From Haliotis asinina (taxonomy: Eukaryota; Mollusca; Gastropoda; Lepetellida; Haliotidae): 64,000 nt of DNA. The notes below the pieces were generated by a model. That model ran no database searches. It saw nothing but the letters and a program-made list of their open reading frames with translations, and was not told the DNA's origin. Positions 54,401 through 63,404 of this stretch are shown here, one piece after another. Position 1 is the stretch's first letter, and each line of letters begins with the position of its first letter. A program made the translations under genes and the position numbers. The DNA lies in contig NC_090292.1 of assembly GCF_037392515.1 (NCBI RefSeq), positions 41,536,247 to 41,600,246 of the forward strand, read 5' to 3'.

Positions 54401-57400
54401 TATTTTGCGTATAATGTGCAAACAACTCAAATTGAACTGAGTTCTATTTTTATACACGCCTGGAGCTGTGTGCAAAGAGATGACTTGGAATTGTATCCTG
54501 TTGAAATCCTATCTTGGTATTGTCTTACAAAGTTCAGTAGTGGTCCCCTAAGATAGAAAGGGAAGGGTAACTTCATAGGAGAGATCACTTCATGAACTAT
54601 AAGGGCATGTCTATAAGGGCATGTTAGTGAGGATTATTGAAGAAGGAATAAAATGTTTCAATTCAAACAAATTCCTCAAATTCGTTTATTACTTTTTCTC
54701 ACAAATAATTTGAAAAAAGTATTTTAAGACATTGATCAGATATACCAATGTCAAAATCTGTGTAGATAGAAAATATTATGTTGCTGTATGGTCCCTTGTG
54801 AATTGTTTGGTGTGTGCATGTGTGTATGCATGTGCATGTGTGCAAGTGTGTGTTTTCTGCCAAAGTGATGGTGTTGTGTCTTGCAGGTGTTTGTGAACCG
54901 CCACAAGATCGACATTGATGAGATGAGGACCAACATCCGCGTGATCGACAAGGATGTGCCAAGAACGGACAGGGATGTGGAGTACTTTGAGTAAGATGTT
55001 TAATGGTGTCTATACAGAGGTGGTTTGTCAACATTCTGCTATGATTTAACTGGGCAAAGCTATTTTCACTTCGATCAGTGATTATTGATTACCGGACTCT
55101 TGAAAATCTGAGCTAGAATTAGTCCTCAGCAACAATTGGTTGTCTTCCTTTGAAAAGATCTGGGTTAGAATTAGTCCTCAGCAACAATTGGTTGTCTTCC
55201 TTTGAAAAGATCTGGGTTAGAATTAGTCCTCAGCAACAATTGGTTGTCTTCCTTTGAAAAGATCTGGGTTAGAATTAGTCCTCAGCAACAATTGGTTGTC
55301 TTCCTTTGAAAAGATCTGGGTTAGAATTAGTCCTCAGCAACAATTGGTTGTCTTCCTTTGAAAAGATCTGGGTTAGAATTAGTCCTCAGCAACAATTGGT
55401 TGTCTTCCTTTGAAAAGATCTTGGTTAGAATTTGTCCTCAGCAACAATTGGTTGTCTTCCTTTGAAAAGATCTTGGTTAGAATTTGTCCTCAGCAAATCC
55501 CGGAGATTTGACTAATGGGATCAGGAGGTCAGGTCAGTTGTTTAGACTGATACTTATGCTATTGATAATTGGATTGTCAGGTCCACACTGCCGTCATATA
55601 GCTGGAATATTGCTGAGTGCGCCGTAAAACTCATTCGCTCACTCACCTTATCCATGAAAGTCTATGTTGAAATTGGTCTTCATCAAACCATGCTTGTTAT
55701 AAGATATATAAGATCAGGTGTTCATATTTTTTTACCTGGACAATTAGTGTCAGTATTCCACAAGGCTACCATTATCAGTGAAACCTCTGAAGATCCAATT
55801 TAGAATTGATCTTCAGTAACTGATGCATGTAAGTGGCTACTAGAGGGATTGGGCTCGACTTGATTGATATATGTGATCGTATCCCAACTGCGTAGATCGA
55901 TGATCACACGATTAATCACTAGATTGTCTGGTCTAGACTTGATTGATATATGTGATCGTATCCCAACTGCGTAGATCGATGATCACACGATTAATCACTA
56001 GATTGTCTGGTCTAGACTTGATTCTTAATGAACAACCACCAAGTTGCTGGAATATTGCTGAGTGCAACTTTCTGCAAGAAACATAAAAACAAGCTTTACA
56101 TTGTCCTAGCTACTTCCATTTCTTATTTGCTTCCTTTGAATAAAAATTAATCTTGAGCTTGGATCTGTTTTCTTCAGAGGCAGGAGCAACCCTCATCTGA
56201 CCCAGCTGAGAGATATATTAGTAACATGTGCCGTCTACAATCCAAAACTGGGATATGCCCAGGGAATGAACGACATTTTGTCTCGCTTCCTGTTCGTTAT
56301 GGAGTCTGAGGTGAGTCTGTCCACACTTTGGTGGTTTCACACCAAGTGTTGGAAATTGCAAACCGTGTTTTCATTTATGAACAAATGCCTGAGAGCAGTT
56401 CTTTTGTTCAATTTCATGGTGTTATGTTCGATCTTTTCCTGGTCACATTATGTCAAAGATGGATGGTGGGGTAGCCTATTGGGGAAAGCGTTTGCTCATC
56501 ATGCCGAAGACACAGGTTCTATTCCCTACAAGGGTGCAATGTGTGAAGCCCATTTCTGGTGTCCCATGCTGTGATATTGGTAGAGCATTGCTAAATGTGG
56601 CTTTGAAATATTTTCACTCCCCACTCATGTAAACGATATGATGTGCTGAGTTTGTACATGACATGCAAGAGTCAGAGGTCACTTACTTTGTACATATATT
56701 TTAGTGGTCATTCACATTGTATATGCCTCTTAATAAAATTCCCCTTAGCCATAAGAGGGGTTAAAAAATTCCATCGCCCGATGCCCGGGACAAGTTAGTT
56801 TTCATTTCAGGCAGTCAAATAATGGCATCTTACTTGTCTGTGAGCTACTAGATAATTTCTGCTTACAGTTTCAAACTGCAAATAGACTTGCATTTCATTT
56901 GATATCTGCTCAAAATGTAGGCATTAAATTTCACAATGATAATGAAATAGGATTATCTTTCTTGGCTATTTATCACTTTCCGATCAATAGTCAGGTAGAT
57001 ATTAACATCAAATATCATGATGACTTATTCTTTCATAATTTCCCCATCATGATTATGTCATAAAATCAGAACAAGTGGAAAATCAGTCAGGACAAGTAGC
57101 TTTCTTACAGTCACTTGCCCCGTGGCAAGTGTTTTTTTTAAAAAAATGTGAACACCTGGCCATAACTTCTGAATGCTCACTAATGGGATCAATACTCACT
57201 GTCGCTGACTTGGTTGACACACATATCGGATCCCAATTGCATAGATCGATGATAATGCTGTTCATCACTGGATTGTCTGGTCCAGACTTGATTATTTACA
57301 GATCGCTGCCACTTAGCTGGAATATTGCTGAGTGCATGCGAAATGAACAAACCAACCAACCCATCAGAATCATTATTAATAAAAGATTCTTTACATTAAA

Positions 57401-60400
57401 AGTCGCAACGGCAGACATTCGTTGGAAAATACAAACACAAAACGAGCAGCTCCATATGTGTTGTTTGTTTGGAACATCCGTGTGGTATGCACAGTAATTG
57501 ATGATGAGATGGCAGGAATCACCGGTGTCTGTATTACAGTGAGTGAATTTAGTTTACGTCACTCACAGCAATATTCCAGCCATGTGCAATTAAGTATGTG
57601 GCAGAATGTAATTAAGTGAGTCTGGAGATCACTGAAAGTCATGAGTCTGTATGTTATTTCTGGCTTCAGGTGGAGACGTTCTGGTGCTTCAAGAACTACA
57701 TGGAAAAGATTGAGGACGACTTCTCAGAGGAGGGGATGGTGAAGAAAATAGGTAGTGTGAGAGACTGTAGAATGATTACCTGCAGTAGGCCATGGATGAT
57801 ATTAAACTTTATATCTGTGTGGTGTCTTATATGGTCTTCTGAGTAAACTGTTAAATGTACTGCTCAATGCAGTGTTCTGTGTGTGTTCTGTGGGTGTTCA
57901 GTGTGGTGTTCTCTGTGATGTTCCGGGTGGTGTTCAGTGGGGTGTTCTGTGTGGTGTTCTGTGGAGTGTTCTGGGTGGTGTTCTCTGTGATGTTCCAGAT
58001 GTTGTTCTGTGTGGTGTTCAGTGTAGTGTTCTGTGGGGTGTTCTGTAGGTGCTCAGTGTGGTGTTCTGTGGGATGTTTTGTAGGTGCTCAGTGTGGTGTT
58101 CTGTGGGTGTTGTTGGTGTTCTGTGGGTGTTGTTGGTGGTGTTCTCTGTGATGTTCCAGATGGTGTTCTGTGTGTTGTTCAGTGTGGTGTTCTGTGGGGT
58201 GTTCTGTAGGTGCTCAGTGTTGTGTTCTGTGGGGTGTTCTGTAGGTGCTCAGTGGGGTGTTCAGTTTGGTTTTCTCTGTGATGTTCCAGATGGTGTTTTG
58301 TGGTGAGTACACTGTTGTATTATGTGGGAAGTTCAGTATGGTGTTCTGTGGGGTGTTCAGTGTGGTGTTCTGTGGAGTGTTCTAGGGGGTGTTCAGTGGG
58401 GTGTTCAGTTTGGTGTTCTCTGTGATGTTCCGGTCAATGTTCTGTGGGGTGTTCTGGATGGTGTTCTCTGTGATGTTCCAGATGGTGTTCTGTGGGGTGT
58501 TCAGTGTTATGTTCAGTGGGTTGTTCAGTGTTATGTTCTGTGGGTGTTCAGTGTAGTGTTTTGTGAGGTGTTCTGGGTGGTGTTCTCAGTGATGTTCCAG
58601 ATGGTGTTCTGTGGGGTGTTCAGAGTTATGTTCTGTGGGTTGTTCAGTGTTGTGTTCTGTGGGTGTTCAGTGTAGTGTTTTGTGAGGTGTTCTCGGTGGT
58701 GTTCTCAGTGATGTTCCAGATTGTGTTGTGTGGAGTGTTCAGTTTTAAGTTCTGTGGGGTGTTTAATGTCGTGTTCTGTGGGTGTTCAGTGTAGTGTTCT
58801 GTGGGGTGTTCAGTGTGGTGTTCTGTGGGGTGTTCCAGATGGTGTTTTGTGGAGTGTTTAGTGTTGAGTTATGTGGGAAGTTCAGTGTTGTGTTCAATGG
58901 GGTGTTCAGTGTGGTGTTCTGTGGGATGTTCTGTGGGATGTTCTGGGTGGTGTTTTCTGTGATGTTCTATTGTGTTCTGTGTGGTGTTCAGTGTGGTGTT
59001 CTGAGGGTGTTCTGCATGGTGTTCTCTGTCATGTTCCGTGTGTTCGTTACCATAGTGTGTTTATTTTTTCTTCGTTTGGTGTTCATTACGATGCTGTGTG
59101 TTTCAGATCAAGTCAGGATGCTCTGTATTTCAGATGTAGTCAGGATGCTCTGTGTTTCAGATCTAGTCAGGATGCTACTGAGCGAAGTAGACCCAGTCTT
59201 ACTTCGGCATTTTGAAGCCCATGAACTCGGCAACCTCTTCTTTTGTCACAGGTAAGGCAACTAGTCTGACAAACTCTTCAGTCTATGTTTATTTGTCTTC
59301 TCACTCAAGCTCATTCCTTGGAAACACTTGCAATGTATATGGTTTGTTCTATTATGAGCCAGTGAGTTTAGTTTATTGCTGTACTCAGCAATATTCCAGC
59401 TGTATTCCTGTGGTCTGTTAATAATCAGATTGGGACCAGACAATCCAGTGATCAATAACATGAACTCCAATCTATGCAGCTGAAGACATATGTCAAGTCA
59501 ATGAGCATGACCATCTGATGCTGTTAGTTGCCACTTGCTGCAAGCATGAGTTACTGAAGATCAATTCTATCCCAGATCTTCATTGGTTGTAATGTTAGGA
59601 AACGTCCTTGGTAATGATGTCATCTGTAACTCAGAAACAAAAAAATTAAGTAAAGAAAGCAATAAGTATTACTTTTCATTTGTCTCCTTTAAAAAAACAA
59701 ACTAATGAAATCTGTAATGCTGTCATTTTTTATAGAATATCATGACATCAAATAAGTGTTCGCATTGACACAGAAACCTGCGTTTTTCAATCAAAAAAGT
59801 AATAGAACCACGCAAAAAATATTTTGCTCGCGTGTTTTGGACGCATAGATGCTTATTTATGTAATTTTAAAAGGCACCTTAAAACTGCATCATGTGGACA
59901 AACAATACATTTTAAGATGATTCAGGATTTTAATGAAAATTTCATGCGCAAAAGATTTGGACTGCATATTAATAATTTTATTTCTGCACGCACTCATACA
60001 AAACCTACCGCGAACACTGCAAATACAAACATGTTCTTGTATATTGAACTCAAAATTAATCCTCTCTAGCAAATGTTTTTGTGTGTCTTCATAGGTGGTT
60101 GTTGCTGGGCTTCAAGCGAGAGTTCTCCTTCATGGACTCCTTACGGTGTTTTGAGATTCTCTCTAGTCATCATTTAGAGTTATCTTCTCTTGAAGCGGAG
60201 AAGGCTCTTATGAAAGAAGAAATGTTGGAATTTGCTAATACAGGTAGTGATGATACTTTGCTCTTATGGTGAGTGAGTGAGTGAGTGAGTGAGTGAGTGC
60301 GTTAGTGTTAGTTTTATGATGCTTTTAGCAATATTCCAGCAATATCATGATGTGAGAAATCAAACATAGATCTTTGATGTGGCAGTCGAATCCTCAACAC

Positions 60401-62642
60401 GCTAGGCAAACCACCCCTCTGCTCACCATTATTGAGTGAGTGAGTGAGTGAGTGAGTGAGTGAGTGAGTGAGAATGGTTGTAATCCGCTTTTCAATATTA
60501 TAGCAATATCATGACGGAGAACACAGAAATAAGCTTCTGTTTGGTGTTTTGTGTTTTAAACATTTGAGCGGGGTTTGAATGGATGCAAATATTTTTCATG
60601 TCGAGGGGGATAAAAAAGGATTGTTTGTATGAATCCGTAAAATTTAATCATAATTATAAAACCAACATTTCTCTCCATGTAAAAGGTGCACACAATGTTA
60701 AAAGTTTGTTTTCTTTGTATCCTTCCCTGAGCCTAAGGCCTCCATGTTTATACAATTCATGTGCAGAGATTCACCTTGACTTGAAAATGTATTTCCCCAG
60801 GTAAATCCCCCTAGAACATAATGGCAGAGGGCGGTTTGGTTGCCCAATGAACATGCTCAAGACCTGAGTTTGACTCACTCACTCACTCACTCACTCACTC
60901 ACTCACTCACTCACTCACTCACTCACTCACTCACTCACTCACTCACTCACTCACTCACTCACTCACTCACTCACTCACTCACCTACCTTGTGGTCACGTA
61001 GTACGTTAAAGTTGAGTGTAGAGGTATTTGGGGTCAGGGGCAGTCACTGTCAGGTACACCTTGAGGGGGACTTAACTTGGAGGTGAACAGTATATTGCCG
61101 GATTTTGAAGACTTAAAAAAGCAGCTTGTAGAAAGGGGTCTGCAGACATCACTAGAATTATTTTCCTTTTCAGTTCTATTTTGTTTTTCTTAAGCATTGT
61201 ATTATGTGCAGGGATAATATGTACATTTCATGATTGTTAATATGTACAGTTCATGATTGTTAATATGTACAGTTCCTGATTGTTAATATGTACAGTTCCT
61301 GATTGTTAATATGCACACTTCATGATTGTTAGTATGTACAGTTCCTGATTGTTAATATGTACAGTTCCTGATTGTTAATATGTACAGTTCACGATTGTTA
61401 ATATGTACAGTTCCTGATTGTTAATATGTACAGTTCACGATTGTTAATATGTACAGTTCCTGATTGTTAATATGTACAGTTCACGATTGTTAATATGAAC
61501 AGTTCCTGATTGTTAATATGTACAGTTCCTGATTGTTAATATGTACAGTTCCTGATTGTTAATATGTACAGTTCACGATTGTTAATATGTACAGTTCCTG
61601 ATTGTTAATATGTACAGTTCACGATTGTTAATATGTACAGTTCCTGATTGTTAATATGTACAGTTCACGATTGTTAATATGTACAGTTCCTGATTGTTAA
61701 TATGTACAGTTCATGATTGTTAATATGTACAGTTCATGATTGTTAATATGTACAGTTCCTGATTGTTAATATGCACAGTTCATGATTGTTAATATGCACA
61801 CTTCATGATTGTTAGTATGTACAGTTCCTGATTGTTAATATGTACAGTTCCTGATTGTTAATATGTACAGTTCACGATTGTTAATATGTACAGTTCCTGA
61901 TTGTTAATATGTACAGTTCACGATTGTTAATATGTACAGTTCCTGATTGTTAATATGTAGGGTTCACGATTGTTAATATGAACAGTTCACGATTGTTAAT
62001 ATGTACAGTTCCTGATTGTTAATATGTACAGTTCACGATTGTTAATATGTACAGTTCCTGATTGTTAATATGTACAGTTCATGATTGTTAAGCATGATGT
62101 GAAATTGGAGCTAAGAGTGTACCCTCATGAACATAGTAGCGGATGAGGTGAAATAAGCATGCCAGTTTGTTAACATGTGATAGTCCAGCTACAATAAATA
62201 TGACGTTTAATGAAACATATATATATATGTATCCATCTTCTGCCAAATATTTGAGGCATGAGTAAACGTAATATGATTTGGATTATATTGAATAATGCTG
62301 ACTGAAGGTATAATTATTGATAACTGTCAGTTGTCTTGTTGTCTGAGTTGGTTGCGGTTGGGACGGTTGGCTAGTGTTTGAAATATACCATATTGATACT
62401 CATTTCAAGGGTCAAGTTACTGGGCAAGCTCCCTGTGAGATCTGATTATCTGCAGTAATATACAAAATCTGAAAGATAGTGTTCCTTTATTTGCTGTCTT
62501 CAGGTGGAGACACACGAACCACACAGATGCCCCAGAAGGAGTACACGTTCGAGGTGTTCATGTGTGCTGCTCTGCTCATGGAGTTCAGGGATGCTCTGTT
62601 TGAGTGTAAGGACACTGGGATGGTGTTCACCTGTGTCAATGG
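48228..62642 (+). CDS. TBC-domain Rab GTPase-activating protein (TBC1D15/17/25-like), partial
   Basis: Ten exons (48228-48430, 49819-49894, 52340-52434, 53197-53444, 54887-54990, 56178-56310, 57670-57751, 59161-59251, 60095-60243, 62504-62642) join without phase conflict into about 440 codons. Seen: APLTEEKFLQFLDADGRL, TVFLGGVEPSIRKQVWQFVF, an 80-residue variable insert, IDKDVPRTDRDVEYF (IxxDxxR arginine finger), LGYAQGMNDILSRFLFVME (YxQ glutamine finger), VETFWCFKNYMEKI, LLSEVDPVLLRHFEAHEL, LFFCHRWLLLGFKREFSFMD and YTFEVFMCAALL. Known: the two fingers drive GTP hydrolysis on Rab proteins; both are intact, so activity is likely. The N-terminus and the part after VFTCVNG lie outside the visible exons. 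Exact paralogue not resolved. Confidence 0.88.
49819..49894 (+). CDS. TBC exon b
   Basis: Acceptor tgtttcag, donor gtcagtg. Encodes GVEPSIRKQVWQFVFGLYPC, TSTS. This is the start of the TBC fold. Confidence 0.88.
49935..50095 (-). repeat. T-family SINE
   Basis: gagtgagtgagtattgtttt, attgttccaacaatatcacg, ggggaattgaacctggtctt, gaccattgggctatcccttg. Confidence 0.87.
50280..50400 (+). repeat. S3 tRNA-like SINE
   Basis: gcagtggctgagtgggttag, gttgggtttgaatctcacat, gtggtttgctgagaaaacat. Confidence 0.6.
50401..52020. other. TBC intron, no recognisable feature
   Basis: AT-rich intron sequence. Short ORFs lack motifs. Confidence 0.4.
52024..52151. repeat. short fold-back element (MITE-like)
   Basis: Arms caaatatgggaacacttgaa and the complement of ttcatgtgttcccttatttg flank a centre with cactgtgggtgaaattctgg. 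The right half, read in reverse, matches 7113-7180 (aacaaataaggg, ttccagaatttcacccacag). Confidence 0.75.
52340..52434 (+). CDS. TBC exon c
   Basis: Acceptor cctgttgtag, donor gtaagt. Encodes RERETILLDYIVKYHELRQR, WKTMLVLSSKPG. Confidence 0.87.
52650..52910. repeat. degenerate short-period repeat
   Basis: gttattgcggaagctcttat, aacgcagagtgtgttatttt and similar units of about 15-50 bp. The 98-codon ORF over it is an artefact. Confidence 0.55.
52975..53192 (+). repeat. L-family element whose tail runs into a splice acceptor
   Basis: taacccatgcttgtcataac, gtagttgcgttgatgctcat-like middle, gctggaatattgctgactgc, then cactcactcactcactcact followed at once by gtttcag of the next exon. Confidence 0.8.
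53197..53444 (+). CDS. TBC exon d, variable insert
   Basis: Acceptor ctgtttcag, donor gtaagg. Encodes STPLEQGLIAKYQIQEGSTP through MEEIQQKLEFMKLQAQ; Pro/Ser/Ala-rich then a short helix. Interrupts the usual TBC spacing. GC content is higher than in the flanking introns, as expected of a real exon. Confidence 0.85.
53465..53615 (+). repeat. T-family SINE
   Basis: gaagggtaaccaagtggttt, aacctgggttcaattcccac, agtgtgtgaaggccatttca. Starts 20 bp after the donor of exon d. Confidence 0.8.
53620..54886. other. TBC intron, no recognisable feature
   Basis: Weak gatatgt/cgatatgtcttgatatg repeats near 54300-54370 and a TGTGTG-rich stretch before the acceptor. Confidence 0.35.
54887..54990 (+). CDS. TBC exon e, arginine finger
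   Basis: Acceptor tcttgcag, donor gtaaga. Encodes VFVNRHKIDIDEMRTNIRVI, DKDVPRTDRDVEYFE; the Arg of PRT is the catalytic finger. Confidence 0.9.
55100..55495. repeat. 52-bp minisatellite from an L-family head
   Basis: Eight units spaced exactly 52 bp (ctcagcaac at 55126, 55178, 55230 and on). Each contains gatctgggttagaattagtc and cagcaacaattggttgtctt, a variant of the L head (ccgggttagaattgatcttcag, caacccatgcttgtc). The remaining L body follows at 55500. Confidence 0.93.
55500..55640 (+). repeat. L-family body and tail after the array
   Basis: actaatgggatcaggaggtc, tgataattggattgtcaggt, tagctggaatattgctgagt, gcgccgtaaaactcattcgc. Confidence 0.85.
55780..56065 (+). repeat. L-family element with a 79-bp internal duplication
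   Basis: tgattgatatatgtgatcgt starts at 55861 and again at 55940; the two 79-bp units are essentially identical. Tail gctggaatattgctgagtgc. Confidence 0.88.
56178..56310 (+). CDS. TBC exon f, glutamine finger
   Basis: Acceptor tcttcag, donor gtgagt. Encodes GRSNPHLTQLRDILVTCAVY, NPKLGYAQGMNDILSRFLFV, MESE. Confidence 0.92.
56465..56630 (+). repeat. T-family SINE
   Basis: ggtggggtagcctattgggg, acaggttctattccctacaa, tgtgtgaagcccatttctgg. Confidence 0.85.
56640..57170. other. TBC intron, no recognisable feature
   Basis: AT-rich; nothing supported. Confidence 0.35.
57175..57345 (+). repeat. L-family element, 3' part
   Basis: cgctgacttggttgacacac, gattgtctggtccagacttg, gctggaatattgctgagtgc. 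Confidence 0.8.
57670..57751 (+). CDS. TBC exon g
   Basis: Acceptor ctggcttcag, donor gtagtg (weak). Encodes VETFWCFKNYMEKIEDDFSE, EGMVKKI and the first base of Asp. Confidence 0.9.
57850..59045. repeat. GT-rich minisatellite (tgttctgtggggtgttcag type)
   Basis: About 1.2 kb of 10- to 40-bp units made of gtgttctgtg, ggtgttcagtg and gatgttccagatggt. One strand is nearly free of stops, giving Val/Phe/Cys-rich ORFs of up to 157 codons that are artefacts. Confidence 0.95.
59101..59187 (+). repeat. 27-bp tandem triplication carrying three splice acceptors
   Basis: Units tttcagatcaagtcaggatg, tttcagatgtagtcaggatg and tttcagatctagtcaggatg give candidate exon starts 59107, 59134 and 59161, each 27 bp apart and all in frame. 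Confidence 0.92.
59161..59251 (+). CDS. TBC exon h
   Basis: Minimal form from the third acceptor. Encodes DLVRMLLSEVDPVLLRHFEA, HELGNLFFCHR. Donor gtaagg. Longer forms starting at 59107 or 59134 keep the frame. Confidence 0.88.
59360..59590 (-). repeat. L-family element
   Basis: gtgagtttagtttattgctg, ttgggaccagacaatccagt, gagcatgaccatctgatgct, catgagttactgaagatcaa. Confidence 0.8.
59591..60094. other. TBC intron, no recognisable feature
   Basis: AT-rich. Opposite-strand ORFs overlap at 59824-60072 without motif. Confidence 0.35.
60095..60243 (+). CDS. TBC exon i
   Basis: Acceptor gtcttcatag, donor gtagtg. Encodes WLLLGFKREFSFMDSLRCFE, ILSSHHLELSSLEAEKALMK. A consensus gtgagt donor 27 bases downstream (60270) would shift the frame. 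Confidence 0.9.
60264..60400 (-). repeat. T-family SINE with (GTGA)n tail
   Basis: gtgagtgagtgagtgagtga, gttttatgatgcttttagca, atattccagcaatatcatga, ggcagtcgaatcctcaacac. Confidence 0.75.
60434..60530 (-). repeat. (GTGA)n plus T-family tail fragment
   Basis: Nine gtga units then ttgtaatccgcttttcaata, tagcaatatcatgacggaga. Confidence 0.7.
60868..60982. repeat. (CTCA)n microsatellite
   Basis: About 28 perfect actc units, the same tetranucleotide as the SINE tails. Confidence 0.97.
61205..62090. repeat. 23-bp minisatellite, ~38 copies
   Basis: tgattgttaatatgtacagt followed by tcc or tca. Two unit types (cctgatt and cacgatt) often alternate, suggesting 46-bp dimers. Confidence 0.97.
62091..62503. 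other. TBC intron, no recognisable feature
   Basis: Nothing supported apart from a short (AT)n at 62217-62227. Confidence 0.35.
62504..62642 (+). CDS. TBC exon j, last in window
   Basis: Acceptor ctgtcttcag, donor gtaagtga. Encodes GDTRTTQMPQKEYTFEVFMC, AALLMEFRDALFECKDTG, MVFTCVN(G). The gene continues past 64000. Confidence 0.9.
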
Positions 62643-62649
62643 GTAAGTG

Positions 62650-62990
62650 AACTTGTGGAAGATCATCAGTCTGATCTGTGTGTTTGACTTGTGGAAGATC
62701 ATCAGTCTGATCTGTGTGTTTGACTTGTGGAAGATCATCAGTCTGATCTGTGTGTTTGACTTGTGGAAGACTGTCAGTCAGATCTGTGTGTTTGACTTGT
62801 GGGAGACTGTCAGTCTGATCTGTATGTTTGACTTGTGGAAGATCATCAGTCTGATCTGGTGTAAGGACACTGGGATGGTGTTCACCCTTGTCAGTGGGTG
62901 AGTGAACCTGTGGGAAATTGTCAGTCTGATCTGTCTGTCTGACTTGTGGAAGATTGTCAGTCTGATCTGTGTGTTTGACTGAGCCATATT
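62650..62990. repeat. 36-bp repeats with a copied exon end
   Basis: ttgtggaagatcatcagtct plus gatctgtgtgtttgac repeated about six times. 62859-62897 is a near copy of exon j 62604-62642. Confidence 0.92.
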
Positions 62991-63404
62991 GAGCAAGTGA
63001 GTGAACATCAGTGTGACCTGTCTGTTTGTTTTTGGTGTGGTATTGTGCGTGCAGGACATTCTGACCAACATGTAAACATGAACACTAGTATTTTCCAGAA
63101 TTATAGATAAATCATGTCAACACATATACTTCTCAGTTACAAGAAATGTTATGGATAGTGTTTAGTCAAATCAAAATAATTGATACTGGGATTTACAGGA
63201 TGTAAATTCCTGAGTCCTATACTCACAGAAATTGACAATGGATGCAATGGAATAGACAAGCGCATCCACAGGGATGCAGAAAAAGTCTGAATGCTTTTTT
63301 TAATATCTTGATCAAGTAACAACAAGTTATCGCTGATTCTGCTACTAGCAGAGTTATGATATCACTATCCCCCACCATATGATTTCCAGGGGGTATGAAA
63401 ATGC

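Noticed and set aside
57855-59215. Long Val/Phe/Cys-rich ORFs (98-157 codons)
   Set aside because: They lie in a GT-rich minisatellite within a TBC intron. Several frames of the same strand are open, and no domain is recognisable.
6396-60400. tRNA genes at sites with A-box and B-box sequences
   Set aside because: Heads are followed by the constant SINE body, copies are diverged, and no complete cloverleaf was found.
61205-62090. CRISPR-like array of 23-bp repeats
   Set aside because: Repeats are contiguous with no spacers, in a eukaryotic intron. It is a minisatellite.
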